A model generated the notes under the pieces. That model made no database searches and was not told the origin of the DNA. It saw only the letters and a list, made by a program, of their open reading frames with translations. From positions 1 to 13,399 of the forward strand of contig JAEEWS010000058.1 of assembly GCA_016287765.1 (NCBI GenBank): a stretch of DNA of 13,399 nucleotides, in the 5' to 3' direction. Source of the stretch: Lachnospiraceae bacterium. GTDB taxonomy: Bacteria > Bacillota_A > Clostridia > Lachnospirales > Lachnospiraceae. A program made the position numbers and the translations under genes. Positions 1 through 7,897 of the stretch are shown piece by piece; the stretch's first letter is position 1, and every line of letters begins with the position of its first letter.

Positions 1-33
1 TATAAAAGAAAAAGCCTTGCATTTGCAAGGCTT
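1..33 (-). terminator. Intrinsic terminator after tRNA-Trp
   Basis: On the minus strand, six bases after the tRNA 3' end, a 9-10 bp perfect stem (AAGCCTTGC paired with GCAAGGCTT, tip AAAT) is followed by TTTTTCTTTTATA. This is a textbook Rho-independent terminator that ends the tRNA transcript. Confidence 0.9.
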
Positions 34-38
34 CCGAG

Positions 39-109
39 CAGGGGACGAGAGAATCGAACTCCCACCAAAAGTTTTGGAGACTCCTATCATACCATTTGAC
101 CAGTCCCCT
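39..109 (-). tRNA. tRNA-Trp (anticodon CCA)
   Basis: The minus strand folds as a 71-nt cloverleaf. The 7-bp acceptor stem is AGGGGAC/GTCCCCT. The D arm is GTCA/TGAT, the anticodon stem is GGAGT/ACTTT, and the 7-nt loop CTCCAAA places CCA at positions 34-36, which reads the Trp codon UGG. The variable loop has 4 nt and the T arm is GGGAG-TTCGATT-CTCTC. The discriminator base is G, as usual for bacterial tRNA-Trp. The 3' CCA is not encoded (CTC follows), so it must be added after transcription. The gene stands alone, with a promoter upstream and a terminator just downstream. Confidence 0.95.
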
Positions 110-126
110 ATGACTGCTACCGCAAT

Positions 127-155
127 AATTTACTACGATTTTGATGCTTTGTCAA
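127..155 (-). promoter_or_regulatory. Sigma-A type promoter of tRNA-Trp
   Basis: On the minus strand a perfect -35 box TTGACA (155-150) is separated by exactly 17 bp from TAAATT (132-127), which matches the -10 consensus at 4 of 6 positions. Transcription would start near 120, about 10 nt before the tRNA 5' end. The spacer overlaps one arm of the inverted repeat at 131-171. Confidence 0.75.
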
Positions 156-171
156 GCACAAAATCGTAGTA
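131..171. repeat. 12-13 bp inverted repeat over the tRNA-Trp promoter
   Basis: TACTACGATTTT (131-142) is exactly complementary to AAAATCGTAGTA (160-171), extended by a G:C pair at 143/159, around a loop of about 15 nt. It lies between the radA stop and the tRNA gene. No U-run follows it on the minus strand, so it is a poor intrinsic terminator for radA. The -35 box lies in its loop and the -10 box overlaps its arm. Confidence 0.8.
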
Positions 172-185
172 AAGAGTCTTTTTTC

Positions 186-1559
186 TCATCTTGCCGTTAG
201 TTCTCTTATGTTGCCGATCTCCATCAGCTTTACGTCCGGCGGAAGGGCCAGCTCATCCTTCATCCTCTTGGAAGTACCCTTGGGGATGATGCAGGTCTTG
301 TAGCCCATCTTTACGGCTTCCTTGAGACGCTGCTGTATCATGGAGACGCTTCTCACTTCGCCGGTAAGACCCACTTCGCCGAAGACTATGGTGCTGTCTC
401 CCACAGGTTTGTTCTTGTAGCTTGAAAGAAGGGCCATGATGATGGCCAGATCCAGTCCCGGCTCGTTGATCTTCATGCCGCCCGCCACATTCACGTAGGC
501 ATCGCAGCCGACAAGAGATATGCCCAGGCGCTTTTCCATTACTGCCATTAAAAGGCTGACTCTGTTGTAATCCGTTCCTGCGGCTGTTCTTCTTGCCATC
601 TGGTAATTGGTGCCGCAGACCAGCGCCTGAACCTCCACAAGGATCGGGCGTGTGCCTTCCATAACGCAGGTCACCACACTACCCGGCTCATCCTCAGGTC
701 TTCCTTCCAGCATATATTGGGAGGGATTGGACACTTCCTTAAGTCCGCCGCCGGTCATTTCAAAAACACCGATCTCGTTGGTGGAACCAAACCTGTTCTT
801 TACCGCTCTTAAGATACGATAAACCGCGGAGTTATCGCCTTCAAAGTAGAGCACGGTATCCACCATGTGCTCCAGCATCCTGGGACCTGCAACAGTGCCT
901 TCTTTGGTAACATGACCTATGATGAATATGGTAATCCCATTGTCTTTTGCTATCCTTAAAAGTGAAGCAGTAGCTTCTCTTACCTGTCCCACGGATCCGG
1001 GAGCAGATTCCACTTCATCCCTGTACATGGTCTGAATGGAGTCGATGATCACTATCTCCGGCTTGGAGTCCAGCAGCACAGTCTCTATATCATTAAGATT
1101 TGTTTCTGCCAGGAAAAGTACGGAATCCGAGAAGGAGCCCAGTCTGTCGGCTCTGAGCTTTGTCTGTTCGGCAGATTCCTCACCCGATATATAAAGGATG
1201 GAATGGTCTTTAAGTTCCCTGCACATCTGTAGGAGCAGGGTGGATTTTCCTATACCCGGATCTCCGCCCACCAATACCAGGGAGCCTTTCACTATCCCGC
1301 CGCCCAGCACTCTGTCCAGTTCCTTTATTCCTGTTCTTACTCTTTCCTGCTTTTCGGGAGAGATGGAAGAAAAAGGCATAGGCGTCTGAAGCGGTGCAAT
1401 GGATCTTCTTCCGGATGCGCCTGCACTTCCCGTTCTTTTATTCTCCGGTGCTTCTACACAGGTATTGTACTTTCTGCAGGAAGGGCAGTTTCCGAACCAT
1501 TTTGCCGATTCAAAGCCGCATTCCGAACAGAAAAATTTGATCTTGTCTTTTGTTGCCAT
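186..1559 (-). CDS. radA: DNA repair protein RadA (Sms)
   Basis: RadA is a RecA-like ATPase/helicase that helps process branched recombination intermediates during repair and transformation. The 457-residue protein has the full family layout. An N-terminal zinc finger has Cys11, Cys14, Cys25 and Cys28. A RecA-like core has Walker A GGDPGIGKST (98-107) and Walker B IVIID (169-173). The RadA signature KNRFG is at 254-258, and a C-terminal Lon-protease-like domain runs from about 285 to 457. The length is normal for the family. The ATG is preceded by AGGGAAGGGAATAAT, which supplies a Shine-Dalgarno sequence. The gene upstream ends in a terminator, so radA needs read-through or a weak promoter I could not identify. 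clpC lies nearby as in many Firmicutes, but disA does not follow. Identification is secure. Confidence 0.97.
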   Translation of the reverse strand: MATKDKIKFFCSECGFESAKWFGNCPSCRKYNTCVEAPENKRTGSAGASGRRSIAPLQTPMPFSSISPEKQERVRTGIKELDRVLGGGIVKGSLVLVGGDPGIGKSTLLLQMCRELKDHSILYISGEESAEQTKLRADRLGSFSDSVLFLAETNLNDIETVLLDSKPEIVIIDSIQTMYRDEVESAPGSVGQVREATASLLRIAKDNGITIFIIGHVTKEGTVAGPRMLEHMVDTVLYFEGDNSAVYRILRAVKNRFGSTNEIGVFEMTGGGLKEVSNPSQYMLEGRPEDEPGSVVTCVMEGTRPILVEVQALVCGTNYQMARRTAAGTDYNRVSLLMAVMEKRLGISLVGCDAYVNVAGGMKINEPGLDLAIIMALLSSYKNKPVGDSTIVFGEVGLTGEVRSVSMIQQRLKEAVKMGYKTCIIPKGTSKRMKDELALPPDVKLMEIGNIRELTAR

Positions 1560-1581
1560 ATTATTCCCTTCCCTTTAAACC

Positions 1582-1596
1582 TCGGGCCGCGCCCGA
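1582..1596 (-). other. Small GC hairpin just upstream of the radA RBS
   Basis: TCGGGC and GCCCGA form a 6-bp stem with a 3-nt loop in the short leader between the upstream terminator and the radA Shine-Dalgarno. Its role is unknown; it could affect translation or mRNA stability. It may also be chance in a short GC-rich stretch. Confidence 0.35.
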
Positions 1597-1611
1597 TCTA
1601 CTCCTCTGTGA

Positions 1612-1639
1612 TAAAAAAGGGACTGCCTATGCAATCCCT
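1612..1639 (-). terminator. Intrinsic terminator after the 134-residue gene
   Basis: On the minus strand AGGGATTGC pairs with GCAGTCCCT (9 bp, one G:U) around the loop ATAG and is followed directly by TTTTTTAT. It begins 9 nt after the stop codon of the 134-residue gene and separates it from radA. Confidence 0.88.
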
Positions 1640-1648
1640 GAAAAAAAT

Positions 1649-2053
1649 CTACATTCTTTCTATAACTACTTCTTCTGCTTTGCCGGGGCAAAGGTCAACA
1701 GCGATGACCAGCTTTCCGCTTAAGTTTGTAGCCATCTTTCCCAGATCATTTCCGCCTACGGATACCTTGTATTCCGTATCATCTTCAAGTCCCAAAGTGA
1801 TCTGTGTATTTCCGTCGCCTTCCACCTTAAAGCTTACAATGTTGTCTTTACACTTCAAGCCTTCAACGCTTGTTCCGGGCTCGGATTCGTAAACGAACAT
1901 TTCATTTTTTTCAAGCTTTGTGAGTTCTTTAAAGGTTTTTACCTTGTAAACATCGCCCATAAATTTAAAGTCGGACAGCTTTGACTTTTCGGGTAAGGTA
2001 TAATCACCGAATCCTATGCTTCCGTCTTCTGCGGTACGAATCAATTCAGCCAT
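1649..2053 (-). CDS. Conserved hypothetical protein, 134 residues
   Basis: I cannot assign a function. The product is small and acidic, with no signal peptide or membrane segment, so it is probably cytoplasmic. Alternating hydrophobic and polar runs (for example VYKVKTF at 35-41, IVSFKVEG at 72-79, YKVSVGG at 95-101, KLVIAVDL at 114-121) suggest a mostly beta fold. It has two cysteines, at 68 and 122. Similar short proteins from Lachnospiraceae have, as I recall, sometimes carried the automatic label 'endosialidase'; nothing in this sequence supports that activity. It has its own promoter upstream and a terminator downstream, so it looks like a single-gene unit between clpC and radA, though clpC read-through may also reach it. 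The start has a strong AGGAGG but unusually far away (15 nt). Confidence 0.8.
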   Translation of the reverse strand: MAELIRTAEDGSIGFGDYTLPEKSKLSDFKFMGDVYKVKTFKELTKLEKNEMFVYESEPGTSVEGLKCKDNIVSFKVEGDGNTQITLGLEDDTEYKVSVGGNDLGKMATNLSGKLVIAVDLCPGKAEEVVIERM

Positions 2054-2068
2054 GATCTGTTTCTTTTT

Positions 2069-2074
2069 CCTCCT
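2069..2074 (-). promoter_or_regulatory. Perfect but distant Shine-Dalgarno
   Basis: AGGAGG on the minus strand lies 15 nt before the ATG at 2053, against the usual 5-9 nt. The codons between it and the ATG contain no alternative in-frame ATG, GTG or TTG, so the annotated start stands. Efficiency may depend on folding of the A-rich spacer. Confidence 0.6.
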
Positions 2075-2091
2075 AGAATGAATCTGTCATC

Positions 2092-2119
2092 ATTATAGCA
2101 AAATAAATGCCGTTTTCAA
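2092..2119 (-). promoter_or_regulatory. Promoter of the 134-residue gene
   Basis: On the minus strand -35 TTGAAA (2119-2114), a 16-bp spacer and a perfect -10 TATAAT (2097-2092) preceded by TGC form an extended -10 promoter. Transcription would start near 2085, about 30 nt before the start codon. It sits in the 86-bp gap after clpC, where no terminator is visible. Confidence 0.8.
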
Positions 2120-2139
2120 GTTAAGGATTTCTAAAAATA

Positions 2140-4605
2140 TTAGGAAGCTTTGATCTTTAATTTTCCCTCTTCAATATCCAGGGACATCTTCTTGATCTTC
2201 CTGTTTTTAAGGAATTCCTCAGCCAGCGCGTCCTCGATCTCTGTCTGAACCGCCCGCCTTATGGGTCTTGCACCGAACTTCTCGTCATATCCTTTCTCGA
2301 GGATAAAATCAACCACCTTTTCAGAGTAGCTGACCTTGGCGCCCATCTGTTCGTCGCATCTCTTAACCACAATATCCAGCTGCATCTTTGCGATCTCTTT
2401 AAGATCGTCTTTGGAAAGCTGTCTGAAGACTATGGTCTCATCGATCCTGTTTAAGAACTCCGGTTTAAAGATGTTCTTTATCTCTTCGTTTATGCCTTCC
2501 TTCATCCGTTCATATGTTGCCGCGGTGTCGTTACCTCCCACAAAGCCCAGATGCTTGGGAGTCATGATAGTCTGTGCTCCCGCATTGGAAGTCATAATGA
2601 TTATGGTATTTTTAAAGCTTACTTTTCTGCCCTGGGCGTCCGTTATATGTCCGTCCTCAAGCACCTGCAGAAGGATGTTGAAAACATCCGGATGGGCTTT
2701 TTCCAGTTCATCAAAGAGAACCACCGCATAGGGTTTTCTCCTGATCTGCTCGGAAAGCTGTCCGCCTTCCTCATGTCCCACGTATCCCGGAGGCGATCCT
2801 ATGAACTTGGATACACTGTGCTTCTCCATGTATTCGGACATGTCCACTCTGATCATGGCATTTTCATCGCCGAACATGGCTTCGGCAAGCGCCTTTGAAA
2901 GCTCTGTCTTTCCAACGCCCGTAGGTCCCAGGAAAAGGAAGGATCCTATAGGTCTGTTGGGATCTTTAAGGCCCACTCTGCTTCTTCTGATGGCCTTTGT
3001 AATGGCTTCCACGGCTTCTCTCTGTCCCTTTACCCTCTTTTCAAGGATCTCGGGCATTTTAAGAAGCTTTTCGCTTTCTTTTTCCATTACCTTTTCCAGA
3101 GGTATGCCTGTCCACTGTGCAATGATCTTTTCTATATGAGCACGCTTTAATTCTTTACGGGCTCCTTTTTTCTTTCCGTCCTTTGACTTTCCTGAAAGTT
3201 GATCTTTGATCTCATCTGCCTCTTTTGCAAGAGCAGCCGCTTCTTCTATCCTGTTCTTGGCAATGGCATTTTCCAGCTGATCGTTAACTTCCCTGAGCCT
3301 TTCATTTAAGCCCGCATTCTTTCCCGAGCCGGGATCCGTTTCAAGATGGAGCCTGGAAGCTGCTTCGTCCATGGCGTCTATAGCCTTGTCGGGAAGGAAA
3401 CGGTCGTTCACGTAGCGGGATGTAAGGGAAGCGCATGCCTCCAGTGCATCATCGCTGATCCTGATCCCATGATGCTTTTCATAAACCGGCCTAAGCCCCT
3501 TAAGGATCTCCACCGTCTCTTCCACTGTAGGCTCTTCCACCGTAATGGGCTGGAACCTTCTTTCCAGTGCCGCATCCTTTTCGATGCGCTTTCTGTACTC
3601 CTTGATGGTGGTGGCTCCTATCATCTGCAGCTCGCCTCTGGCAAGAGCCGGCTTCAGGATATTTGCCGCATCCATGGCTCCTTCCGAACCGCCTGCTCCG
3701 ATGATGGTATGCAGCTCGTCCACGAATAATATGATCGAGGGATCATTGCTGACCTCGTTGATCACCTTTTTGATCCTCTCCTCGAACTCGCCTCTGTACT
3801 TGGTTCCCGCAACCAAAGCCGAAAGATCCAGAGACAATATCCTCTTTCCCTTCATCATAGCCGGAACCCTGTCATCCGCGATCCTTGCCGCAAGTCCTTC
3901 AAGCACCGAGGTTTTTCCCACTCCGGGCTCTCCGATGAGGCAGGGGTTGTTCTTGGTCCTTCTGCAAAGGACCTGGATCAGTCTTTCTATCTCCTTTTCC
4001 CTTCCTATGCAGGGATCCAGATCACCCTTTCTCGCCATCTGGGTGATGTCCTTGGCATAGTTGGCGGTAAAGGATTCTTCATTTCCTTTTTTGCGCTTTG
4101 TCTTCGCAAGGGTGTATTCCATGCTGGCTGTAGCTGCGTCCTCTCCCATGAGCATGGCAGCATCCGCATATAACTTCCTTAAGTCCACATCCAGTGTGTT
4201 TAAAAGTCTGTTGGCAACGCAATCGTCATCCTTGACTATCGCCATCAGGATGTGCTCCGTTCCCACTATCTTTTCGTCATAGTACTCGGCTTCTTCTTCC
4301 GCCGATTTGAGCACCCGTCTTGCGGCGGGAGTGAAACTGTCATTCCCGTCCACATAACGTTCCGCTTCAAATTTAACAAAGGTGCTGTTGGCCTTGTGCA
4401 ACTCCATGCTGATCACACCGTTCTGCTGCAGGATCTTCTGAGCCGTACACTCTGTTTCAGCCAACGCCATCAGGAGATGCTCGGAACCAACATATCCCTG
4501 TCCGATGTTCTCCGCGATGGCATATGCTTCCGCAATGGCCTTTTTTGCCTGTTTTGAAAATTTATCGTCGTAATTTTCGAAGGCTTCGTCGTAGATCTTT
4601 CCCAT
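2140..4605 (-). CDS. clpC: ATP-dependent Clp protease ATPase subunit ClpC
   Basis: ClpC is a hexameric AAA+ unfoldase that feeds damaged or regulatory proteins into the ClpP peptidase in the cytoplasm. At 821 residues it has the expected length and order. A duplicated Clp-N domain spans about 15-150, after an N-terminal extension of roughly a dozen residues relative to the Bacillus protein. AAA-1 has Walker A GEPGVGKT (225-232), Walker B ending DE (296-297) and pore loop KYRG (269-272). A middle coiled-coil/UVR-like segment spans about 433-470. AAA-2 has Walker A GPTGVGKT (560-567), Walker B FDE (631-633) and pore loop GYVG (607-610). The LGF tripeptide (686-688) is the ClpP-docking loop. No ctsR, mcsA or mcsB precedes it. 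Instead it starts 21 nt after a cell-wall hydrolase gene, implying co-transcription. The SD is AAAGG, 4 nt before the ATG. Confidence 0.97.
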   Translation of the reverse strand: MGKIYDEAFENYDDKFSKQAKKAIAEAYAIAENIGQGYVGSEHLLMALAETECTAQKILQQNGVISMELHKANSTFVKFEAERYVDGNDSFTPAARRVLKSAEEEAEYYDEKIVGTEHILMAIVKDDDCVANRLLNTLDVDLRKLYADAAMLMGEDAATASMEYTLAKTKRKKGNEESFTANYAKDITQMARKGDLDPCIGREKEIERLIQVLCRRTKNNPCLIGEPGVGKTSVLEGLAARIADDRVPAMMKGKRILSLDLSALVAGTKYRGEFEERIKKVINEVSNDPSIILFVDELHTIIGAGGSEGAMDAANILKPALARGELQMIGATTIKEYRKRIEKDAALERRFQPITVEEPTVEETVEILKGLRPVYEKHHGIRISDDALEACASLTSRYVNDRFLPDKAIDAMDEAASRLHLETDPGSGKNAGLNERLREVNDQLENAIAKNRIEEAAALAKEADEIKDQLSGKSKDGKKKGARKELKRAHIEKIIAQWTGIPLEKVMEKESEKLLKMPEILEKRVKGQREAVEAITKAIRRSRVGLKDPNRPIGSFLFLGPTGVGKTELSKALAEAMFGDENAMIRVDMSEYMEKHSVSKFIGSPPGYVGHEEGGQLSEQIRRKPYAVVLFDELEKAHPDVFNILLQVLEDGHITDAQGRKVSFKNTIIIMTSNAGAQTIMTPKHLGFVGGNDTAATYERMKEGINEEIKNIFKPEFLNRIDETIVFRQLSKDDLKEIAKMQLDIVVKRCDEQMGAKVSYSEKVVDFILEKGYDEKFGARPIRRAVQTEIEDALAEEFLKNRKIKKMSLDIEEGKLKIKAS

Positions 4606-4607
4606 TT

Positions 4608-4618
4608 GACCTTTGGTC
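4608..4618 (-). promoter_or_regulatory. Palindrome over the clpC ribosome binding site
   Basis: GACC-AAA-GGTC on the minus strand contains the AAAGG Shine-Dalgarno and ends 2 nt before the clpC ATG. It includes one GGTCAAA half-site like those of CtsR, but the second tandem half-site is missing. It might form a weak RNA hairpin that limits initiation. This is speculative. Confidence 0.3.
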
Positions 4619-4626
4619 TATCCTTT

Positions 4627-7600
4627 CTATTTCTTGGAGGCGTGGATCCTGTAGGTCCTTACGCTTCCATTCTCGGCCGTTACCCTGATCTCAAATACAT
4701 CACTGTTGGAGTTTACAACTACCGTTCCCGTTCCGGAAATCGTTGCCTTTTCGCTGGCAGCGATGGCATATATCTGGATAACGTTGTTGTTTTCCGAGGT
4801 GGTAACATAGTAATCGCTGTCATTCACAGGATCGAACTCCGGTGACATCGTGAGGCTCCGGCCGCTGAGATCGTAGATCTCAAGAGCTGACAACGCATTA
4901 TTGGGACTGCCTGTACCGGTAGGCTTTTCAGCATTTGTTTCGGGCATATCCACATAAACGGGTATCTTGAAGATGACTACCGCATTCGAGGAATCATATG
5001 CCTGTGCGAGTCTCTTACTCTCGCTTACGGGCGCCTCAACGTTTGCCATGTATTGATGGTTAAAGGTGTTGATATTTGTAACATTAAACTTCTGCAGATA
5101 AATGGTGTCCTGACCCCGGGCAATGTACTGCTGCGCGATGATGTAGGCACCGCCCACTATAGCCCTGTAAGGATTGTTCCAGGGGATAAGGGATGCATCG
5201 TTGTAATCATCGCTGTTTGCAAGACCGTTTTTCGCGTACTTGAGTCCGTTGATGATGGCACCGCCTGTGGTGGTGGAGTGGTAGGCACCGATATTGTAGA
5301 AGTTATAATAACCGGTGTAGCCCGAAACCTTTCCGGACGCGCTGTTGGAAACGCTGTTGGAGCCCGTCACCACTTCCTGTCTTACTCTTGTAACCAGGTG
5401 ATAAGGGCTGACACCTGAATACTCCGCTGCCTCTATGAAAGCCTGGGCATAGGAGATGGTCCTTGTCTTTCCGCTGTCATCCGTAAACGTGAAGCTGGTG
5501 TTGTAGAAAGGCGTGCCCTTAAGCAGATCTTCCACTTCCTCAAGGGTCTGATACTTGGGCTTGTAGCTCAAAGTCTCAAACATGAATATGGATGTCTCAT
5601 CCAGCCAGTTTCTGGGATCCAGATAGTAGGCGTTTGCCTCCTCCGAAGCCGTCACCCAGGAAGGACTGTCATAGACCTTATATGTATCCGTCTTCCAGTC
5701 ATATGCACCGTCGGCAGTCGAGAGCATTGCAGAGTTTCTGGTATTGGGTATCAGGTTGACGCCTACTCTGCTCTCTCTTTCAACCACGGTATCCCAGTCG
5801 ATGTAGGTCAGATCCGCATCGAAGATCCAGTTGGGATGGATGGTATGAAGTTTCATCAATTCTTCCACATAGCTGTAAGGGAAGCCCTTGTACAGCATAT
5901 ACTCGAAATAATCTCCGTCCTGCATGTTGGAGAGATCCGGGATGGGTGTGGGCGTTACTTTTGTCTTAAGCTCATCCTCATCCAGAGTTCTGATCTTGTT
6001 TTCTTCAACATATCCGTAGTAAACCTCATCGTTATGGACGAATCTAACCTGTCTGAAGATCACGCCGTCGCTTGAGTACATATCAAACAACGCAAGACTG
6101 ATCCTGTCGTTGATCGTGATGCTTCCTCCGTTCTTACCGCTTACCGTGATGCTTCCGGGTCTGGGTATATCATATACGAAAGATGTGGTTCCGGACTTGA
6201 GTACACCATATCCCTTAAGTTCCGTATTCTCATAGTTATGAGGATATCCTTCATCCGTCTGCCTGAGCATGGGTGTAGGGAATCCTGAAGGAATGGGTGT
6301 AGTGGAAGGTTTGGGAGTAGGTGTGGGTGTGGTGGAATACTTGGGGGTAGGTGTGGGTGTGGAAGTAGGTGCCGCAGTACTTACATTTCCTCCCGTAAGT
6401 TCTACCTCGGTACGGATCACATATCCTTCCGTTCCGTCGGAAAGCCTTACCTTAAACCACTTTTCACCGCCTGTCTCCGTTTCACCGATAAGGTTGATCT
6501 TTTCTCCGTTATAGAAGATCACCTGAGTTCCGTCTTTTCTGACGGCGGTTGTCGCAGAACCGTTGGCTGCTGTTCTTAAAGCGGTATTTGCTTTATTTAC
6601 CAGAGCATATACTCCGTTTTCAAAGTCCAGTCTTAAATAATCTGCGGATGAATATCCGGTATATACCTTACCCTTTTGCTTTACAGCCAGTTTGTACCAA
6701 TAGCCTGCCTTGGTGGAAAGTCTTTCCAGGATGATGACCTTGGTGTTCTGTTTGATCTTAACAAGGGATTTTCCGCTTGTGGAAGCGCTGTCACGAACGT
6801 TCAGCACATCTGCATTTACGGTAGCTCCGTAATAGAGAGTTCCCTTTTCATTGGTAGGTATTTCGTAGTATCTGATAATATCCGCATTGGGATCGTTCAC
6901 GTCGGGTGTGGGAGTGGGAAGAGGAGCGCTTACCCACAGGTAATCGCTTACCACATATCCTGTTCCCTTAACGTTGTTTTTCGTATAGGAGATCTTGTAC
7001 CACCAGGTACCGTTCTTGTCCTTTTCTGCACTTAAAGCGGTTACTTTTTCATTCTGAGCCAGGATCGTAAGTCTCTTTGCAGAGATGCTTGCCGACTCAC
7101 GCACGTTTAAGGCATCTGCCAGGACTTTACCTTCAAGAGGGAAGCCATAGGTTCTGAGGGTAGCCACGCTGTCCTCGGGAACGGGAGTGGGTGTTCCTGT
7201 TGTCTTTATCTGAACTGCGATATAGGAAGCACTGGTCGTACCTGTCTTGGTCTTTCCGTCCTTAGTATAGCTTATGGTATACCAGTAAGCACCCACGCTG
7301 GACTTCTTAACTCCGGTAACGGTTACCTGATCGCCGTCCTTGAGGGTGTCTGTGATCTTGTAATTTGTTCCTGCGCCTTCACGGATGTTAAGGGTGGTGG
7401 CAACTACCCAGCCGTTGTAAGGAAAGCCCTTGGTGAACACTGCAAGAGTGGTTCCCTTGGGAATATCCGCCGAGCCGTCTCCCGTAGCGGGGGTGGGCGT
7501 AGCTGCAGGTTTACCTGTGGGAATAGCACCGCTTGCCTTTACAAAGTCCTTGGCCACATATCCTGTTACAGCCTTATTCTTAAAGCTGGCGGTTATATAG

Positions 7601-7857
7601 TACCAGCCGTTTTCTTCCCAGGATACGGCAACATAGGTTCCCTGTACAAGTCTCACCTGTTCTCCGTCCAGTTTTAGGATTTCATAATTGGTTCCGGGCC
7701 CTTCACGGACGAACAATGCCGTTGCCGTTACGGTACCCGTTACAGCTGCCTCTGCCTTTACACCTTTAAAAAGGAACAAAGTCATAAGACATATGACAGG
7801 TACTGTCATGATCAGTGTTTTCAATATTTTCATTAGGCCGTCGTATTTCTTTCCCAT
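4627..7857 (-). CDS. Secreted SH3-repeat cell-wall hydrolase (glucosaminidase-like)
   Basis: This 1076-residue exported protein probably cuts or remodels peptidoglycan glycan strands. A basic N-terminus and hydrophobic segment (about 11-31) lead to a likely signal-peptidase site near KAEA-AV (35-39). Bacterial SH3-like (SH3b/YgiM type) units recur at about 43-105, 151-215, 244-309, 347-411 and 415-485, with a degenerate one near 545-625; several carry the LNVR(E/D) core. They are joined by Pro/Thr linkers, the longest at 497-529. Residues about 660-955 resemble GH73-type endo-beta-N-acetylglucosaminidases, with RVRQEVV placing a likely catalytic Glu at 828 and NFYNIGAY (852-859) matching the family's downstream motif. 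Residues about 988-1072 look like a cadherin-like beta-sandwich domain. No LPXTG or C-terminal anchor is present, so SH3 binding probably holds it to the wall. The chosen ATG has AAGG upstream; an internal ATG at codon 9 lacks an obvious SD. It leads the transcript that continues into clpC. Confidence 0.9.
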   Translation of the reverse strand: MGKKYDGLMKILKTLIMTVPVICLMTLFLFKGVKAEAAVTGTVTATALFVREGPGTNYEILKLDGEQVRLVQGTYVAVSWEENGWYYITASFKNKAVTGYVAKDFVKASGAIPTGKPAATPTPATGDGSADIPKGTTLAVFTKGFPYNGWVVATTLNIREGAGTNYKITDTLKDGDQVTVTGVKKSSVGAYWYTISYTKDGKTKTGTTSASYIAVQIKTTGTPTPVPEDSVATLRTYGFPLEGKVLADALNVRESASISAKRLTILAQNEKVTALSAEKDKNGTWWYKISYTKNNVKGTGYVVSDYLWVSAPLPTPTPDVNDPNADIIRYYEIPTNEKGTLYYGATVNADVLNVRDSASTSGKSLVKIKQNTKVIILERLSTKAGYWYKLAVKQKGKVYTGYSSADYLRLDFENGVYALVNKANTALRTAANGSATTAVRKDGTQVIFYNGEKINLIGETETGGEKWFKVRLSDGTEGYVIRTEVELTGGNVSTAAPTSTPTPTPKYSTTPTPTPKPSTTPIPSGFPTPMLRQTDEGYPHNYENTELKGYGVLKSGTTSFVYDIPRPGSITVSGKNGGSITINDRISLALFDMYSSDGVIFRQVRFVHNDEVYYGYVEENKIRTLDEDELKTKVTPTPIPDLSNMQDGDYFEYMLYKGFPYSYVEELMKLHTIHPNWIFDADLTYIDWDTVVERESRVGVNLIPNTRNSAMLSTADGAYDWKTDTYKVYDSPSWVTASEEANAYYLDPRNWLDETSIFMFETLSYKPKYQTLEEVEDLLKGTPFYNTSFTFTDDSGKTRTISYAQAFIEAAEYSGVSPYHLVTRVRQEVVTGSNSVSNSASGKVSGYTGYYNFYNIGAYHSTTTGGAIINGLKYAKNGLANSDDYNDASLIPWNNPYRAIVGGAYIIAQQYIARGQDTIYLQKFNVTNINTFNHQYMANVEAPVSESKRLAQAYDSSNAVVIFKIPVYVDMPETNAEKPTGTGSPNNALSALEIYDLSGRSLTMSPEFDPVNDSDYYVTTSENNNVIQIYAIAASEKATISGTGTVVVNSNSDVFEIRVTAENGSVRTYRIHASKK
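6298..6357 (-). repeat. 30-bp tandem repeat coding for a Pro/Thr linker
   Basis: Two adjacent 30-bp units, 25 of 30 bases identical, encode PTPTPKYSTT and PTPTPKPSTT (residues 501-520) in the linker between the fifth SH3-like unit and the degenerate one. Flanking DNA is also GT-rich on the plus strand (about 6270-6372). Linker length may vary between strains by slippage. Confidence 0.8.
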
Positions 7858-7897
7858 ATGAGTAACCTTCCGCTATCCTTTTGATCCGTTTATAAGT

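Noticed and set aside
3545..4060. A 171-codon open frame on the plus strand inside clpC
   Set aside because: Antisense to conserved AAA-1 sequence of clpC; composition is Ser/Pro/Leu-rich as expected of a shadow frame.
4608..4618. CtsR operator before clpC
   Set aside because: Only one GGTCAAA half-site is present; the tandem second half at the proper spacing is absent and the site overlaps the Shine-Dalgarno.
7831..7833. Met9 as the true start of the cell-wall hydrolase
   Set aside because: It would give a neat signal peptide, but there is no clear Shine-Dalgarno before it, while the upstream ATG has AAGG in reach. I keep the upstream start with some doubt.
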